Source of the DNA: Microtetraspora glauca
Lineage (GTDB): Bacteria > Actinomycetota > Actinomycetes > Streptomycetales > Streptomycetaceae
Assembly: GCA_000721275.1 (NCBI GenBank)
Contig: JOFO01000028.1
Span: forward strand, 1 to 64,000
DNA length: 64,000 nt
Direction of reading: 5' to 3'
Shown one piece after another: positions 7,759-16,513 of the stretch (position 1 is its first letter; every line of letters begins with the position of its first letter). A model generated the notes under the pieces. It saw only the letters and a program-made list of their open reading frames with translations, did not search any database and had not been told where the DNA came from. The position numbers were made by a program, and so were the translations under genes.

Positions 7759-10700
7759 TCAGCAGGTCTTCTGGTAGGGGACGCCCGGCGCGTAGGTCTT
7801 CCAGTCCGCCGGGGAGAGGCCGGTGCCCAGGCGGGCGCAGAGTGCTGCGGCGGCGCGGTCGGGATCGATGTCGTACGACTGGACGCGTACGTGCGCGCCC
7901 GCCGCCCGGAGGGTGGTCCCGTCCGGGGCGAAGGCGAGGGCGCGGATCGTGTCGCCCGGCGTCGGCAGCGCGGCGCCGAGGAGGCGGTGGGACGCCGTGT
8001 CCCAGAGTTGCAGCGTGCCGGAGTTCCCCGCGACGGCGAGGACGGTGGCGTCGGGCGAGAAGGCGAGCGCGGACACGGCCTCGTCCTCCACGTGGCGGGC
8101 TCCCGTGTGGGTCCCGGCGAGCGACCCGAGGCGTGCGCGCAGGTCGCCGTCCCAGATGGTGACGCGGCCCAGTGTGTCGCCCGCCGCCAGCCGGGTGCCG
8201 TCCGGGCTGAAGGCGAGGGCGGTGGTGTCGTCGCTGCCCAGCACCCGCTGCCGGACGCGGCCGGAGCGCAGATCGGCGACCGCGTCCGTCCAGGAGACGG
8301 CCGTGCCGCCGTCGGGGCGCAGGACCACTTCCTCCCCGGTGAAGCCGGACAGTGTGCGCAGGCGCTTGCGGGCCGGGACGTCCCACAGTTCGAGCACGTC
8401 GCTGTGGCCCGTGCGGGAGACGGCGAGCGTCCGGCCGTCGGCGCCGAGCGCGATCCCTGAGATCTCGGAGGGCAGTTCGTCCTCGGGGCGGGGCGTACCG
8501 CCTGCGTCGAGGTCCAGCGTGGCGAGCGCCCGGCGCGCGCGGATGTCCCACACGGTGATGAGCCGGGGTTCGGCGGCGTCAGGGGCGATGTCCTGCCGGG
8601 CGCGGCCGTAGGCGAGGTATCCGCCGTCGGGGCTGAACGCCAGGCGGTCGAAGCAGCTGCTCTCTGGCGGCACCGAGGTGACGGCCAGGTCGGTGCCGGC
8701 TCCCTGCGGTTGTTCGCCGGCCGGGGTGCTCTCCTGGTCCGCGGTGGCGGCGTCGTCCGCCGGCCCTTCCGCGGATGCCGACCATTCTCCGCTCGCCGTG
8801 CCCCGCCCGGCCGGTGTGCCGTCGCCGTCCTCGTCCTCGGGGGATTCGTCCGGCTGCTCGTCCGCCGGGAGGAGCGGGCAGGGGACGCCCGGAAGCTCGT
8901 CGCGGAGCCGGCCGCGGTCGTCCAGCAGCCGGTACACGGCCCGGTCGCCGGCGCTGTCCACGGTGGCCAGCAGCCGGCCGTCCGGGCTCCACTCGGCCTC
9001 GCCGGCCTCCCGGTCGCGCCAGCCGCCGGTGACGGCGCGGCCCAGGTTCAGCGACCGGACGATCGCTCCGCTGCTGGAGGCGTACCGTATGGCGCCCCCG
9101 GCGACGTCCAGGCGGAGGGCGTAGGGCGTCTCGTTGACCAGGGTGTAGCGGAACACCGGGGTCGCGGGGGCCGCGATGCGCCACAGCAGGATCTCGTTGG
9201 CGACGGTGGCCGCCATGGCGAACCGGCCGTCGGGACTGAACGCGAAGTGCTGGACCCCTGGGGTCTCGAGCCGGAACGCCGTACGGCCGCTGCGCAGGTC
9301 CCAGGCGCGGATGCCGCTGCCGGTGACCAGGGCGATGCCGCGGCTGTCGGGGGTGAAGGCGAAGCCTTCCTCGGAGCAGTGGTCGTCGCCCGCGTCGGGG
9401 AGCCACGGCAGCGGCAGCTTCCCGCCGCGGCCGACGCCCTCGGTGCCGGGTCCGGAGTCCTCTGTGCCGGGACCGGAGTCCTCGGCGCCGGGACCGCGTC
9501 CGAGGCTGCGGATCTCCAGGGGGCGCTTGTCCGTGCACAGGGCAAGCCAGCGGCCGTCGGGACTGACGACGCTGTCCTGGACGGTCTCCCCTGCGCGGAC
9601 GGGCACGGCCAGCAGCTGACGCCGCCGCGCGACGTCCCAGACCTGCAGGCCGGTCCGGCCGTCGAACTCCCCCCAGCTCTCCACCAGCAGGGTGCGCCCG
9701 TCCGGGCCGAACTGCGCGCTCATGGCGGACGGCACGGGGAGACGGCCCGTCCCGCGACCACTGCGCACGTCCAGGAGCCGTATGCCGTCCTCCTCCAGCA
9801 GCGCCAGCGTGCGGCCGTCGGGGCTGAGGGCCGACCAGGGCGGGCCGACCTCGGCTCGGGGGTACGCTCCGGCCGGGGCGGGGGTGTGGACGTGCGTGTG
9901 GGTGCGGCGGTGGGTGCGTACGTCCCAGGTGTCGACGCGGTCCGGCGCGACGGACACCAGTGAGCGCCCGTCGGCGGTCAGGTAGCGTTCGGCGGCATCG
10001 GGAGCGGCGTCCGGAACGGTGAAGACGTCCTGCTCCTTCTGCCCGAGGGCGCCCAGCAGGGCGGACCGGGTCTGCGGGGTGGGGGCGAGGCGCCAGGCGG
10101 CGACGCTCAGCCGCATGGCCTTGAGCGGGTCGGTCAGGCGCAGTCCCTCGGCGACGGCGGCCAGCCGGCCGGCCTCCGCCTCGACGCGCCTGCGGTCGCT
10201 CGTACGGCTCTCCTGCCATGCGACGCCGACGGCGAGCAGGGCCAGCACCAGCAGGCAGGACAGCGCCCCGGTCAGGGCGCGGCGGCGCCGGCGCTCCCGG
10301 GTGCGGCCGGCGAGGGAGGCGGTCAGGAAGGCGTCCTCGACGGCGGTGAGCGCGGCGGGCCGCCCCGTCCCGCTGCGGAAGTGCTCCTCGGCGGCGACCA
10401 GGCGGGCGCCCCGGTACAGGGCGCCGCTGTCGCGGCCGAGGTCGTCCCAGGCACGAGCGGCTTCCGTCAGCCGGCGGTGGGCGCGCAGGCGTTCGCGGTC
10501 CTCGTCGATCCAGGCGCCGAGCCGGGGCCAGGCGGTGATCAGGGCCTCGTGGGCCAGGCTGACCGTGTCGTCGTCGAGCGTGACCAGCCGGGCGCCGGCC
10601 AGCCGGTCCAGCACATGGGCGACGTCCTCGGGGGCCGCGATGTCGAGCTCGGCGCGGGGTGCGGGACGGCGGGTGTCCTGGGAGCCTTCGCCCGGTGCGA

Positions 10701-11913
10701 TCAGCCGCAGCATCAGCAACCTGGCGAGCTCGGCCTGCGCGGGCGAGAAGCGTGAGTGGACGTCCTCGGCTGTCTGCGCGATGGCGCCTTCCAGCCCGCC
10801 CGCGGCGTGATACGCCTCCTCGGTGAGCGCCCGGCCGCGGCGCCGCCGCCAGGTTTCGCGCAGGACGTGCGACAGCAGCGGCAGACCGCCGGGGCGGCCC
10901 TCCACCTCCCGCACGAGCCGGGCGGTGAGGGAACGTTCGACGATCAGCCCGGCCGCCTGGGCCGGCCTGACGACGACCTCGCGGAGCTCCGCCTGGCTCA
11001 TGGGGCCCACGAGCACGCTCGTCTCGCGCAGCGCCGTGGCCAGGTCGCGGTGCTCGGCGCAGCGGGCGTAGAAGTCCGCCCGTACCGCGATGACGACCCG
11101 CAGGCGGCTGTCCGGACGGCGGGCGGCCAGCAGGAGGTCGATGAACGCGGCGCGTTCGGCCTGGTCGCGGCAGAGGGTGTACACCTCCTCGAACTGGTCG
11201 ACCACGACGAGGGTGTCGCCGGGCGCCGCGTCAGCGCCGTCGCCATCGCCGTCGTCGGCCCCGTTCCCTTCGCTGGGGCGCAGCGCTGGGGCGTGCGTGG
11301 TCAAGGGGTGCTCGCCCGGGGTCAGGACGCGGATGGCCGCGAGGCGGACCGGGGCGGTGGCGGTGGTTCCCCTGGCGGTTCCGGTGGCGGCGGCGGTACC
11401 GGTTCCGACGGTTCCTAAGTGGCCGTCGCGTCGCAGGGCGGGGATGAGTCCCGCCCGCAGCAGGGAGGACTTGCCGCTGCCGGAGGGGCCGAACACGGCG
11501 GTGAAGCGGTGCTCGGCGACCGACTGCCGCAGGACGGCGGTCAGTTCGTCCCGTCCGAAGAACCTGTCGTGGTCGGCGGGTTCGAACCGGGCGAGTCCCT
11601 GGTACGGGGGGACCTCGGAGGCGTCGTCGTCCCGGACCCTCGCGGCCAGCGCCTCCGCCTCCGTCTCGCGCCAGCGGCGCTCCCACGCGTGCGGATCGCC
11701 GCCGCAGGCCGTGACGTAGGCGAGGGTGACCGCCAGCGAGGGCAGGTGCTCGCCGGCCGCCGCCTGCGAGAGGGACGTCACGGAGTAGTGGGCGCGCCGG
11801 GCCATCTCGCGGTAGGTGAGGCCGCCTGCCTCCTGGCGCAGCTTGCGCAGCTCGTACGCGAACCGCTGGACCGGTCCCTCGTTCGGATCGACCGGTGTCT
11901 CACGACGCCCCAT
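7759..11913 (-). CDS. XRE-nSTAND-WD40 signalling protein
   Basis: The gene encodes 1384 residues. The ATG at 11913 has a GGGGGAGG ribosome site. Residues about 14-72 form a helix-turn-helix of XRE type. Residues 104-480 form an nSTAND1 ATPase with a GPSGSGKS Walker A loop at 142-149 and VVVDQFEE Walker B at 236-243. A likely transmembrane helix follows at about 545-566, preceded by an Arg-rich stretch. The remaining 800 residues carry WD40 repeats (many SPDGR..A motifs) forming one or two propellers. Acidic or Gly-rich inserts occur at about 168-188, 216-232, 845-875 and 1045-1105. Such STAND proteins act as switches that oligomerise on a stimulus. No partner enzyme is adjacent and both neighbours point away or converge. 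Confidence 0.9.
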   Translation of the reverse strand: MGRRETPVDPNEGPVQRFAYELRKLRQEAGGLTYREMARRAHYSVTSLSQAAAGEHLPSLAVTLAYVTACGGDPHAWERRWRETEAEALAARVRDDDASEVPPYQGLARFEPADHDRFFGRDELTAVLRQSVAEHRFTAVFGPSGSGKSSLLRAGLIPALRRDGHLGTVGTGTAAATGTARGTTATAPVRLAAIRVLTPGEHPLTTHAPALRPSEGNGADDGDGDGADAAPGDTLVVVDQFEEVYTLCRDQAERAAFIDLLLAARRPDSRLRVVIAVRADFYARCAEHRDLATALRETSVLVGPMSQAELREVVVRPAQAAGLIVERSLTARLVREVEGRPGGLPLLSHVLRETWRRRRGRALTEEAYHAAGGLEGAIAQTAEDVHSRFSPAQAELARLLMLRLIAPGEGSQDTRRPAPRAELDIAAPEDVAHVLDRLAGARLVTLDDDTVSLAHEALITAWPRLGAWIDEDRERLRAHRRLTEAARAWDDLGRDSGALYRGARLVAAEEHFRSGTGRPAALTAVEDAFLTASLAGRTRERRRRRALTGALSCLLVLALLAVGVAWQESRTSDRRRVEAEAGRLAAVAEGLRLTDPLKAMRLSVAAWRLAPTPQTRSALLGALGQKEQDVFTVPDAAPDAAERYLTADGRSLVSVAPDRVDTWDVRTHRRTHTHVHTPAPAGAYPRAEVGPPWSALSPDGRTLALLEEDGIRLLDVRSGRGTGRLPVPSAMSAQFGPDGRTLLVESWGEFDGRTGLQVWDVARRRQLLAVPVRAGETVQDSVVSPDGRWLALCTDKRPLEIRSLGRGPGAEDSGPGTEDSGPGTEGVGRGGKLPLPWLPDAGDDHCSEEGFAFTPDSRGIALVTGSGIRAWDLRSGRTAFRLETPGVQHFAFSPDGRFAMAATVANEILLWRIAAPATPVFRYTLVNETPYALRLDVAGGAIRYASSSGAIVRSLNLGRAVTGGWRDREAGEAEWSPDGRLLATVDSAGDRAVYRLLDDRGRLRDELPGVPCPLLPADEQPDESPEDEDGDGTPAGRGTASGEWSASAEGPADDAATADQESTPAGEQPQGAGTDLAVTSVPPESSCFDRLAFSPDGGYLAYGRARQDIAPDAAEPRLITVWDIRARRALATLDLDAGGTPRPEDELPSEISGIALGADGRTLAVSRTGHSDVLELWDVPARKRLRTLSGFTGEEVVLRPDGGTAVSWTDAVADLRSGRVRQRVLGSDDTTALAFSPDGTRLAAGDTLGRVTIWDGDLRARLGSLAGTHTGARHVEDEAVSALAFSPDATVLAVAGNSGTLQLWDTASHRLLGAALPTPGDTIRALAFAPDGTTLRAAGAHVRVQSYDIDPDRAAAALCARLGTGLSPADWKTYAPGVPYQKTC

Positions 11914-12152
11914 GGTGTGCCTCCCCCGTCCCCCCGTGCGCAAGTCCGGTCCGCGCACGACGGGCCAGGCTATGGAGCCCGCGAGCGGCGCGGCAAGCGG
12001 TGATCCGGTCGTCCACCGGCGGTTTCTTCTTTGTTCGGTCCGGCGGAAGGGGCCTGCTGAACAACCGTCGGCGCTGGTGAACTCGGTGTCGCCGGCCCGG
12101 TCGGGGCCGGAGGCAGCCCCGGTCACGGGGCACTCGACGGGAGGAACCCTTC

Positions 12153-12843
12153 ATGATCACGACACGTTCGGCCAAGCCCGCGCACCGGTCCCTGAAGGCC
12201 CTGGCGACCGCGGGAGCGGCCGCCGTGGCGGTGGGCCTGGTCCCGGCGGCGGCCGGGGCGCAGGCGCCGGCGGCTCCGCAGCCGGCCGCGGTGACGACGG
12301 CCGAGGCGCCGGCGGCCGTCACCGCCGCCGCGAGGAGCTACACGTACCTCCAGTTCAAGAAGAACAAGAAGGACCCCTCCAACTCGCGCCTGTCGCTGAT
12401 CCACGTCCGGCAGATCACCCCCGACAGGACGCGCTCGTACGTGCTCGACAGCTGGCGCCGGGTCGGGCCTGGGCGACGCCAAGAACGCCAAGCGGAAGGT
12501 CGGGCAGAACGCCTGCCAGAAGAACGTGGGCTGGCTGCCCAACGGCGACTACAAGATCGAGTACTTCAAGAACAACTTCGCCGGCACCATCAACGGCATC
12601 GTCTGGAAGCTCCAGGACAAGCGGTGCAAGTCGAACGGGAAGAAGGGCACGAAGCGCGACGCGCTGTTCATCCACAGCGAGATGAAGTCCAACGGCAAGC
12701 AGGGCAGGACCGAGCCGACGCGCTGGGACGGCAACGGCGACTACAAGTCGGCCGGCTGCATCAAGCTCAAGCCGTCGGACATCCGTGAGCTGAAGGGGTA
12801 CCGCAACAACTTCCCGAAGCCCACGCGCCTGTACGTCTCCTGA
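12153..12843 (+). pseudogene. Secreted L,D-transpeptidase-like gene with one frameshift
   Basis: The ATG at 12153 follows a GGGAGGAA site. The first frame gives a Sec signal (residues 1-45) and a domain start (SYTYLQFKKNKK...SYVLDSW). The remainder continues in another frame from about 12460 to the stop at 12843. It carries the catalytic signature of YkuD-type enzymes: an HSEMK His segment and DYKSAGCIKL with the nucleophilic Cys. Removing one C at 12456-12459 restores a single frame of about 229 residues. Such enzymes make 3-3 cross-links in peptidoglycan. Either the gene is freshly broken or the base is a sequencing error; all other residues look intact, which favours error or a very recent event. 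Confidence 0.75.
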
Positions 12844-12862
12844 CGTCACACCGACCCTGCTC

Positions 12863-12894
12863 CGGCCCTCGCCCCCACTCCGGGGCGGGGGCCG
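12863..12894. terminator. Bidirectional hairpin between convergent genes
   Basis: Arms 12863-12868 plus 12870-12875 pair with 12882-12887 plus 12889-12894, with one base bulged on each side and a 6-nt loop. The hairpin is G/C only and sits between the transpeptidase and the DUF5954 gene. Confidence 0.55.
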
Positions 12895-12942
12895 GGCCCT
12901 TGCTCCGGGGCGGCGGGGGCGGGGGCGCGGTCCCGACCGGTG

Positions 12943-14052
12943 TCAGCAGGCGGGTTCGGTACCCGCGGCGGCGTCGTCGCCGAAGTGGACGGTGCCGTCC
13001 TCGTCGAGGCGCGGGTGGAGGACCGCGGGAGGTTGACTGTTGACGTCGGAAGGGCGGGGGCCTTCGGGGCCGTCCGAACCCCAGCGCAGCAGGCGTCGGG
13101 AGCGGGTGATGCGGTAGACGGTGCCCTCGGCTTCGACCTGGTCGCAGCGGCCGGCGCGCAGCCTGTCCGCGGCCTTCGCGAGTGCCTTGAGCTGCGCGGC
13201 TGCCTCGTCGGGGGTGCCGGCGGCCGGGTTGCGGGCGTCGACGGTGCGGTCGGCTTCGTAGGGGATCAGGCCGCGGATGCGCGGTTCCATCCAGGTCAGG
13301 GCGAAGTCCAGGGTGCGGCGGGCGTCGTGGGCGGTGGCGAGGAGGCAGCTGCCGGGAGACCACGGGCCGTCGCCGGACCGCTCGGTGATCAGGAACGCCG
13401 CCGGCATCAGGACGACGTCCGGGTGGCTCTTCACGGCCCGCGCGGAGTCGGCGAGGACCGCGTCGGGGAACCGGGCGCCGCTGTAGGCCAGGGTGCGCAG
13501 GGCGACGCGCTCCGCCGCCCGCAGCGGGGTGAGGGGAGCGTCGGGGTCCAGCACGAGCCCGTCGTCGACCCGCGGGCCTCGGGCGCGGGTGCTCCAGTCG
13601 CGGGTGAGGGGTTCGGGGTCGGTCGGCCGCGGGGTCTCGACGTCGCCGAACTCGTCGACGGCCGCGTACTCCTCGGCCCGTACGACGCGGTAGCGGGTGT
13701 CGTCCACGGTGAGCTCGTCCACGAGCTCCTTCTCCAGGCGGGCGACCGCCGCCAGCAGCGCCCGGCGTTCCTCCCGGCTCTGCGCCTCGTCCTTCGCCCG
13801 GAACCAGAGCAGGGAGTTCAGCGCGTCACGGGCCTGCTGCGGACAGCTGTGGGTGACCTCGGCGACCACCCGCCACCGCCGCCCGTCCCGCGGGCCCTGC
13901 GCGGCGACGCCGAACAGCGGGCCCCGGACCGCCAGCCCTCTGTGGCGCGCCGCGGCGTCGAGGGCATCGGCCTCGATCGCGGCCTCCACCGGCTCCACCG
14001 GAACCCTCACCACCACCGGCCACTCCCCCGGCACCGCGTCCAGTTCGCTCAT
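12943..14052 (-). CDS. DUF5954 family protein
   Basis: The protein has 369 residues from the ATG at 14052; a start 24 nt upstream is possible. It shows the DUF5954 pattern: a VVVRVPVEPVEAAIEADA opening, then EVTHSCPQQARDALNSLLWFRAKD, then RVVRAEEYA and a C-terminal VYRITRSRRLLRWG. The family is confined to Streptomyces and relatives and has no known function. No membrane segment, signal or catalytic motif is visible, so the protein is probably cytoplasmic. It stands alone between two unrelated genes. Confidence 0.85.
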   Translation of the reverse strand: MSELDAVPGEWPVVVRVPVEPVEAAIEADALDAAARHRGLAVRGPLFGVAAQGPRDGRRWRVVAEVTHSCPQQARDALNSLLWFRAKDEAQSREERRALLAAVARLEKELVDELTVDDTRYRVVRAEEYAAVDEFGDVETPRPTDPEPLTRDWSTRARGPRVDDGLVLDPDAPLTPLRAAERVALRTLAYSGARFPDAVLADSARAVKSHPDVVLMPAAFLITERSGDGPWSPGSCLLATAHDARRTLDFALTWMEPRIRGLIPYEADRTVDARNPAAGTPDEAAAQLKALAKAADRLRAGRCDQVEAEGTVYRITRSRRLLRWGSDGPEGPRPSDVNSQPPAVLHPRLDEDGTVHFGDDAAAGTEPAC

Positions 14053-14204
14053 GCCACCATCGTCGCGGCCCCGCACCGCTCACATCACGAAATCAGCGAA
14101 ATTCCCCCTCGGTCGGGGGCGGGACGCGCCGGGCTGTCGGCTGCCGCGGGCCGTGGCACTCGTGTCCCGCAAGGGTTACGGTCTGAAGTGCGTACGGTGC
14201 GCCC

Positions 14205-14711
14205 ATGTCATGGGATGAAAGCGGCATCCCGCATCGGGTCGCTTCGCGCAGGTCGGGGACGACCGAGCTGGAACCGGACCGGCTGCCGGAGGTGCGCGAG
14301 CTCGTGGAGAGGGGCTGGGCTCCGGCACCCGAGGCACCGATGTGGGTGTTCCTCCCCTACGTATGGCCGGCCGAAGCCCGGACCTGGGTTCCCGACCGGT
14401 CGACCCGCTGGCAGCTCGACACCACCCTTGATGCCGCCGGCCGGGTCCTGGACGTCGAGTGTCGTCCCCTCTCGCGGGAGGAGAAGGAGACCCAGGAACA
14501 GGACGCCGCGGCCGATCTCGCCCTCGCCGGGGTCCCGCCCCGACCGCGAGGACGGCTGTGGCTTCTTCGTCCGGTCGGCGGTCTGGAGAACCTTGCGGCG
14601 GTTCTGGAGCACCTGTGCGCGGCTGCTGAAGCACGCGGGGTGGACACGGGACTGTCTGTCGCCTTCACGGAGCTGTGCGCGGGCGAACTGGCGGCGCTCG
14701 CCGGGAGTTGA
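14205..14711 (+). CDS. Hypothetical protein, probably leaderless
   Basis: The protein has 168 residues. A TACGGT box at 14193-14198 ends 6 nt before the ATG and there is no ribosome site, which suggests a leaderless transcript. The sequence contains a Trp/Pro-rich core (APMWVFLPYVWPAEARTWVP) and an amphipathic helix near the C-terminus. No signal, membrane segment or known motif is present. Codon bias supports it being real. I do not recognise the family. Confidence 0.65.
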   Translation: MSWDESGIPHRVASRRSGTTELEPDRLPEVRELVERGWAPAPEAPMWVFLPYVWPAEARTWVPDRSTRWQLDTTLDAAGRVLDVECRPLSREEKETQEQDAAADLALAGVPPRPRGRLWLLRPVGGLENLAAVLEHLCAAAEARGVDTGLSVAFTELCAGELAALAGS

Positions 14712-14937
14712 TCACGGCAGCCGGGCGGAAGCGCAGGGGGGAAGAGGCCCGGGCTTCGCGACATCGGTCACCGGGCCTGGGTGCCGGTGCCGGCCGGAGA
14801 GCTCGTGGTGTGGCGGGGCATGACGCCGGCGGCCGTGCGGCAGGGGCGGGGAGGGCGTACGCCGCACGCAGGGGCGGGGAGGCGGTACGGAGCCGACCGG
14901 TCGTCCCGGCGGCGCGCTTCCGCGGTCAGCCTGCCGC

Positions 14938-15453
14938 TCAGTCGCGCTCGTCGATGCGGGCGAGCCAGGTCGTGAGCAGTGCCTCCATCGTCCTGGCCTC
15001 GTCCTCCGTCAGGAGGTCCAGCAGGCGGCGCTCGTTGCGCATGTGGTCGCCGAACGCCTGGTCGATGAGGTCGCGGCCGGTCGCGGTGAGGGCGACGATC
15101 CGGCCCCGCTGGTCGCCGTCGGACCGGCGACGCGTGACGAGCCCGGCCCGCTCCAGGCGGTCGATCCGCTTCGTCATCGCCCCGGTGGTGACCATGGTGT
15201 GCGCGGCGAGTTCCCCCGGCGCCCGTTCGTAGGGCTCGCCGGCGCGCCGCAGCGCGCACAGGACGTCGAACTCTCCCTCGCTGAGGCCGTAGCGGTCGTA
15301 GACGCGGCAGAGTTCTGCGGTCAGCCGGTCGGCCAGCCGGTGCAGGCGGCCGATCACGCCCTGCGGGGAGACGTCCACGTCGGGGCGCTCCCGGCGCCAG
15401 TCGGCCTGGATGCGAGCCACGTGGTCCGGAGGGTGAGGGTGCCGGTCGTCCAT
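14938..15453 (-). CDS. MarR-family transcriptional regulator
   Basis: The protein has 171 residues. It contains the MarR winged-helix: LSEGEFDVLCALRRAG, then the recognition region GELAAHTMVTTGAMTKRIDRLERAGLV and the wing RRRSDGDQRGRIVALT. It is divergent from an EamA exporter and is very probably its repressor. A TACTAT box ends 6 nt before the ATG, so the transcript is leaderless. The same 40-nt intergenic space holds two CTTCC-N2-GGAAG palindromes that should be the MarR sites. Ligands of the family are usually small phenolic or toxic compounds. Confidence 0.92.
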   Translation of the reverse strand: MDDRHPHPPDHVARIQADWRRERPDVDVSPQGVIGRLHRLADRLTAELCRVYDRYGLSEGEFDVLCALRRAGEPYERAPGELAAHTMVTTGAMTKRIDRLERAGLVTRRRSDGDQRGRIVALTATGRDLIDQAFGDHMRNERRLLDLLTEDEARTMEALLTTWLARIDERD

Positions 15454-15466
15454 GCCCCCATAGTAA

Positions 15467-15500
15467 CTTCCAAGGAAGGTATATTGGCTTCCATGGAAGC
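15467..15500. promoter_or_regulatory. Twin MarR operators covering both divergent starts
   Basis: Box 1 is CTTCCAAGGAAG at 15467-15478 and box 2 is the perfect palindrome GCTTCCATGGAAGC at 15487-15500. Their centres are 21 bp apart, two helical turns. Box 2 contains the ATG (15493) of the exporter, and a TATATT -10 box at 15480-15485 lies between the boxes. Confidence 0.75.
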
Positions 15501-16422
15501 TAATGCGCGGTGGCTCGCGGTGACCGCGATCGCGCCGGTCGCCTGGGGCGCCAACTACTTCGTCACCCACGAGTTCCTGCCCGCGGACCATCCCCTCTAC
15601 GGAGCCGCCTACCGGGCGCTGCCCGCCGGCCTGGTGCTGCTGGCGCTGTGCCGGCGGCGGCCGCGCGGCGCGTGGTGGTGGAGGTCCGCCGTGCTGGGTC
15701 TGCTCAACATGAGCGTGTTCTTCGCCCTCGTCTACGTCGCCTCCCAGACACTGCCGACGAGCCTCGCCTCGACCGTCATGGCGGTGTCCCCGCTGGCGAT
15801 GATGCTGGCGGCCTGGCTCCTGGTCGCCGAACGGCCCCGGACCACCCACCTGGCCGGCGCGGGAGTCGGCCTCGCCGGGGTCTGCCTCATGCTGCTCACG
15901 GGTGCGCGGGAGGTGAACGCGGCAGGTGTGGCCGCTTCGGTCGCCGCCATGCTCGTGTCGTCGTTCGGCTACGTCCTGGCCAGGCGGTGGAGCGACGGCG
16001 CCGACGTGCTCGCCTCGACCGCCTGGCAGCTCACCGCAGGCGGTCTGCTGCTGCTCCCGGCGGCGGCGATCGCGGAGGGGGCTCCCCCGCCGCTCTCCGC
16101 GCCGGCGCTCCTCGGGTTCGCCTTCGTCGCGCTGGTCGCCACCGCGCTGGCCTTCACCGCCTGGTTCGCCGGGCTCCGGCACCTGCCGGCGGGGACCGTG
16201 GGGCTGCTCGGCCTGCTCAACCCCGTCACCGGGGTGCTGCTGGGCGTGGTGGTCGCGTCGGAGTCGCTGACCCCGCAGCAACTGGGCGGGCTGGCCCTGG
16301 TCCTGGCCGGGGTCGTCCTCGGCCGTCCCGTCCGCTCGGGGCGGCGTCCACCGGCGGACGCCGCCCCGGCCTGCCGAGGACGACCGGACCGGGCGGGCAG
16401 CCCCTCGCGGACCATTCCCTGA
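15493..16422 (+). CDS. EamA/DMT-family exporter
   Basis: The protein has 309 residues with ten hydrophobic segments arranged as two EamA repeats (about residues 5-135 and 145-285). Typical motifs include WGANYFVTHEFLP near the start, SLASTVMAVSPLAMMLAAWLL in the first repeat and VGLLGLLNPVTGVLLG in the second. Drug/metabolite transporters of this type export amino acids or toxic metabolites by proton antiport. The ATG lies inside a MarR palindrome and follows a TATATT box by 7 nt, so transcription and translation start at the same base. The last 25 residues are a hydrophilic tail. The substrate cannot be read from sequence. Confidence 0.9.
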   Translation: MEANARWLAVTAIAPVAWGANYFVTHEFLPADHPLYGAAYRALPAGLVLLALCRRRPRGAWWWRSAVLGLLNMSVFFALVYVASQTLPTSLASTVMAVSPLAMMLAAWLLVAERPRTTHLAGAGVGLAGVCLMLLTGAREVNAAGVAASVAAMLVSSFGYVLARRWSDGADVLASTAWQLTAGGLLLLPAAAIAEGAPPPLSAPALLGFAFVALVATALAFTAWFAGLRHLPAGTVGLLGLLNPVTGVLLGVVVASESLTPQQLGGLALVLAGVVLGRPVRSGRRPPADAAPACRGRPDRAGSPSRTIP

Positions 16423-16437
16423 CCCGGTGCGGTGGCG

Positions 16438-16473
16438 CCCGTCCCCTGAACGTGACGCAGTTCGAGGGGCGGC
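16438..16473. terminator. Hairpin between convergent genes
   Basis: An imperfect stem pairs about 16438-16451 with 16460-16473 (CCCCTGAAC against GTTC-G-AGGGG) around an 8-nt loop. It lies between the exporter and the DeoR gene, which converge. Confidence 0.45.
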
Positions 16474-16513
16474 ACAGGGCGCGGCCTCCTGTGACACCCG
16501 CGGCACGTAGCGG

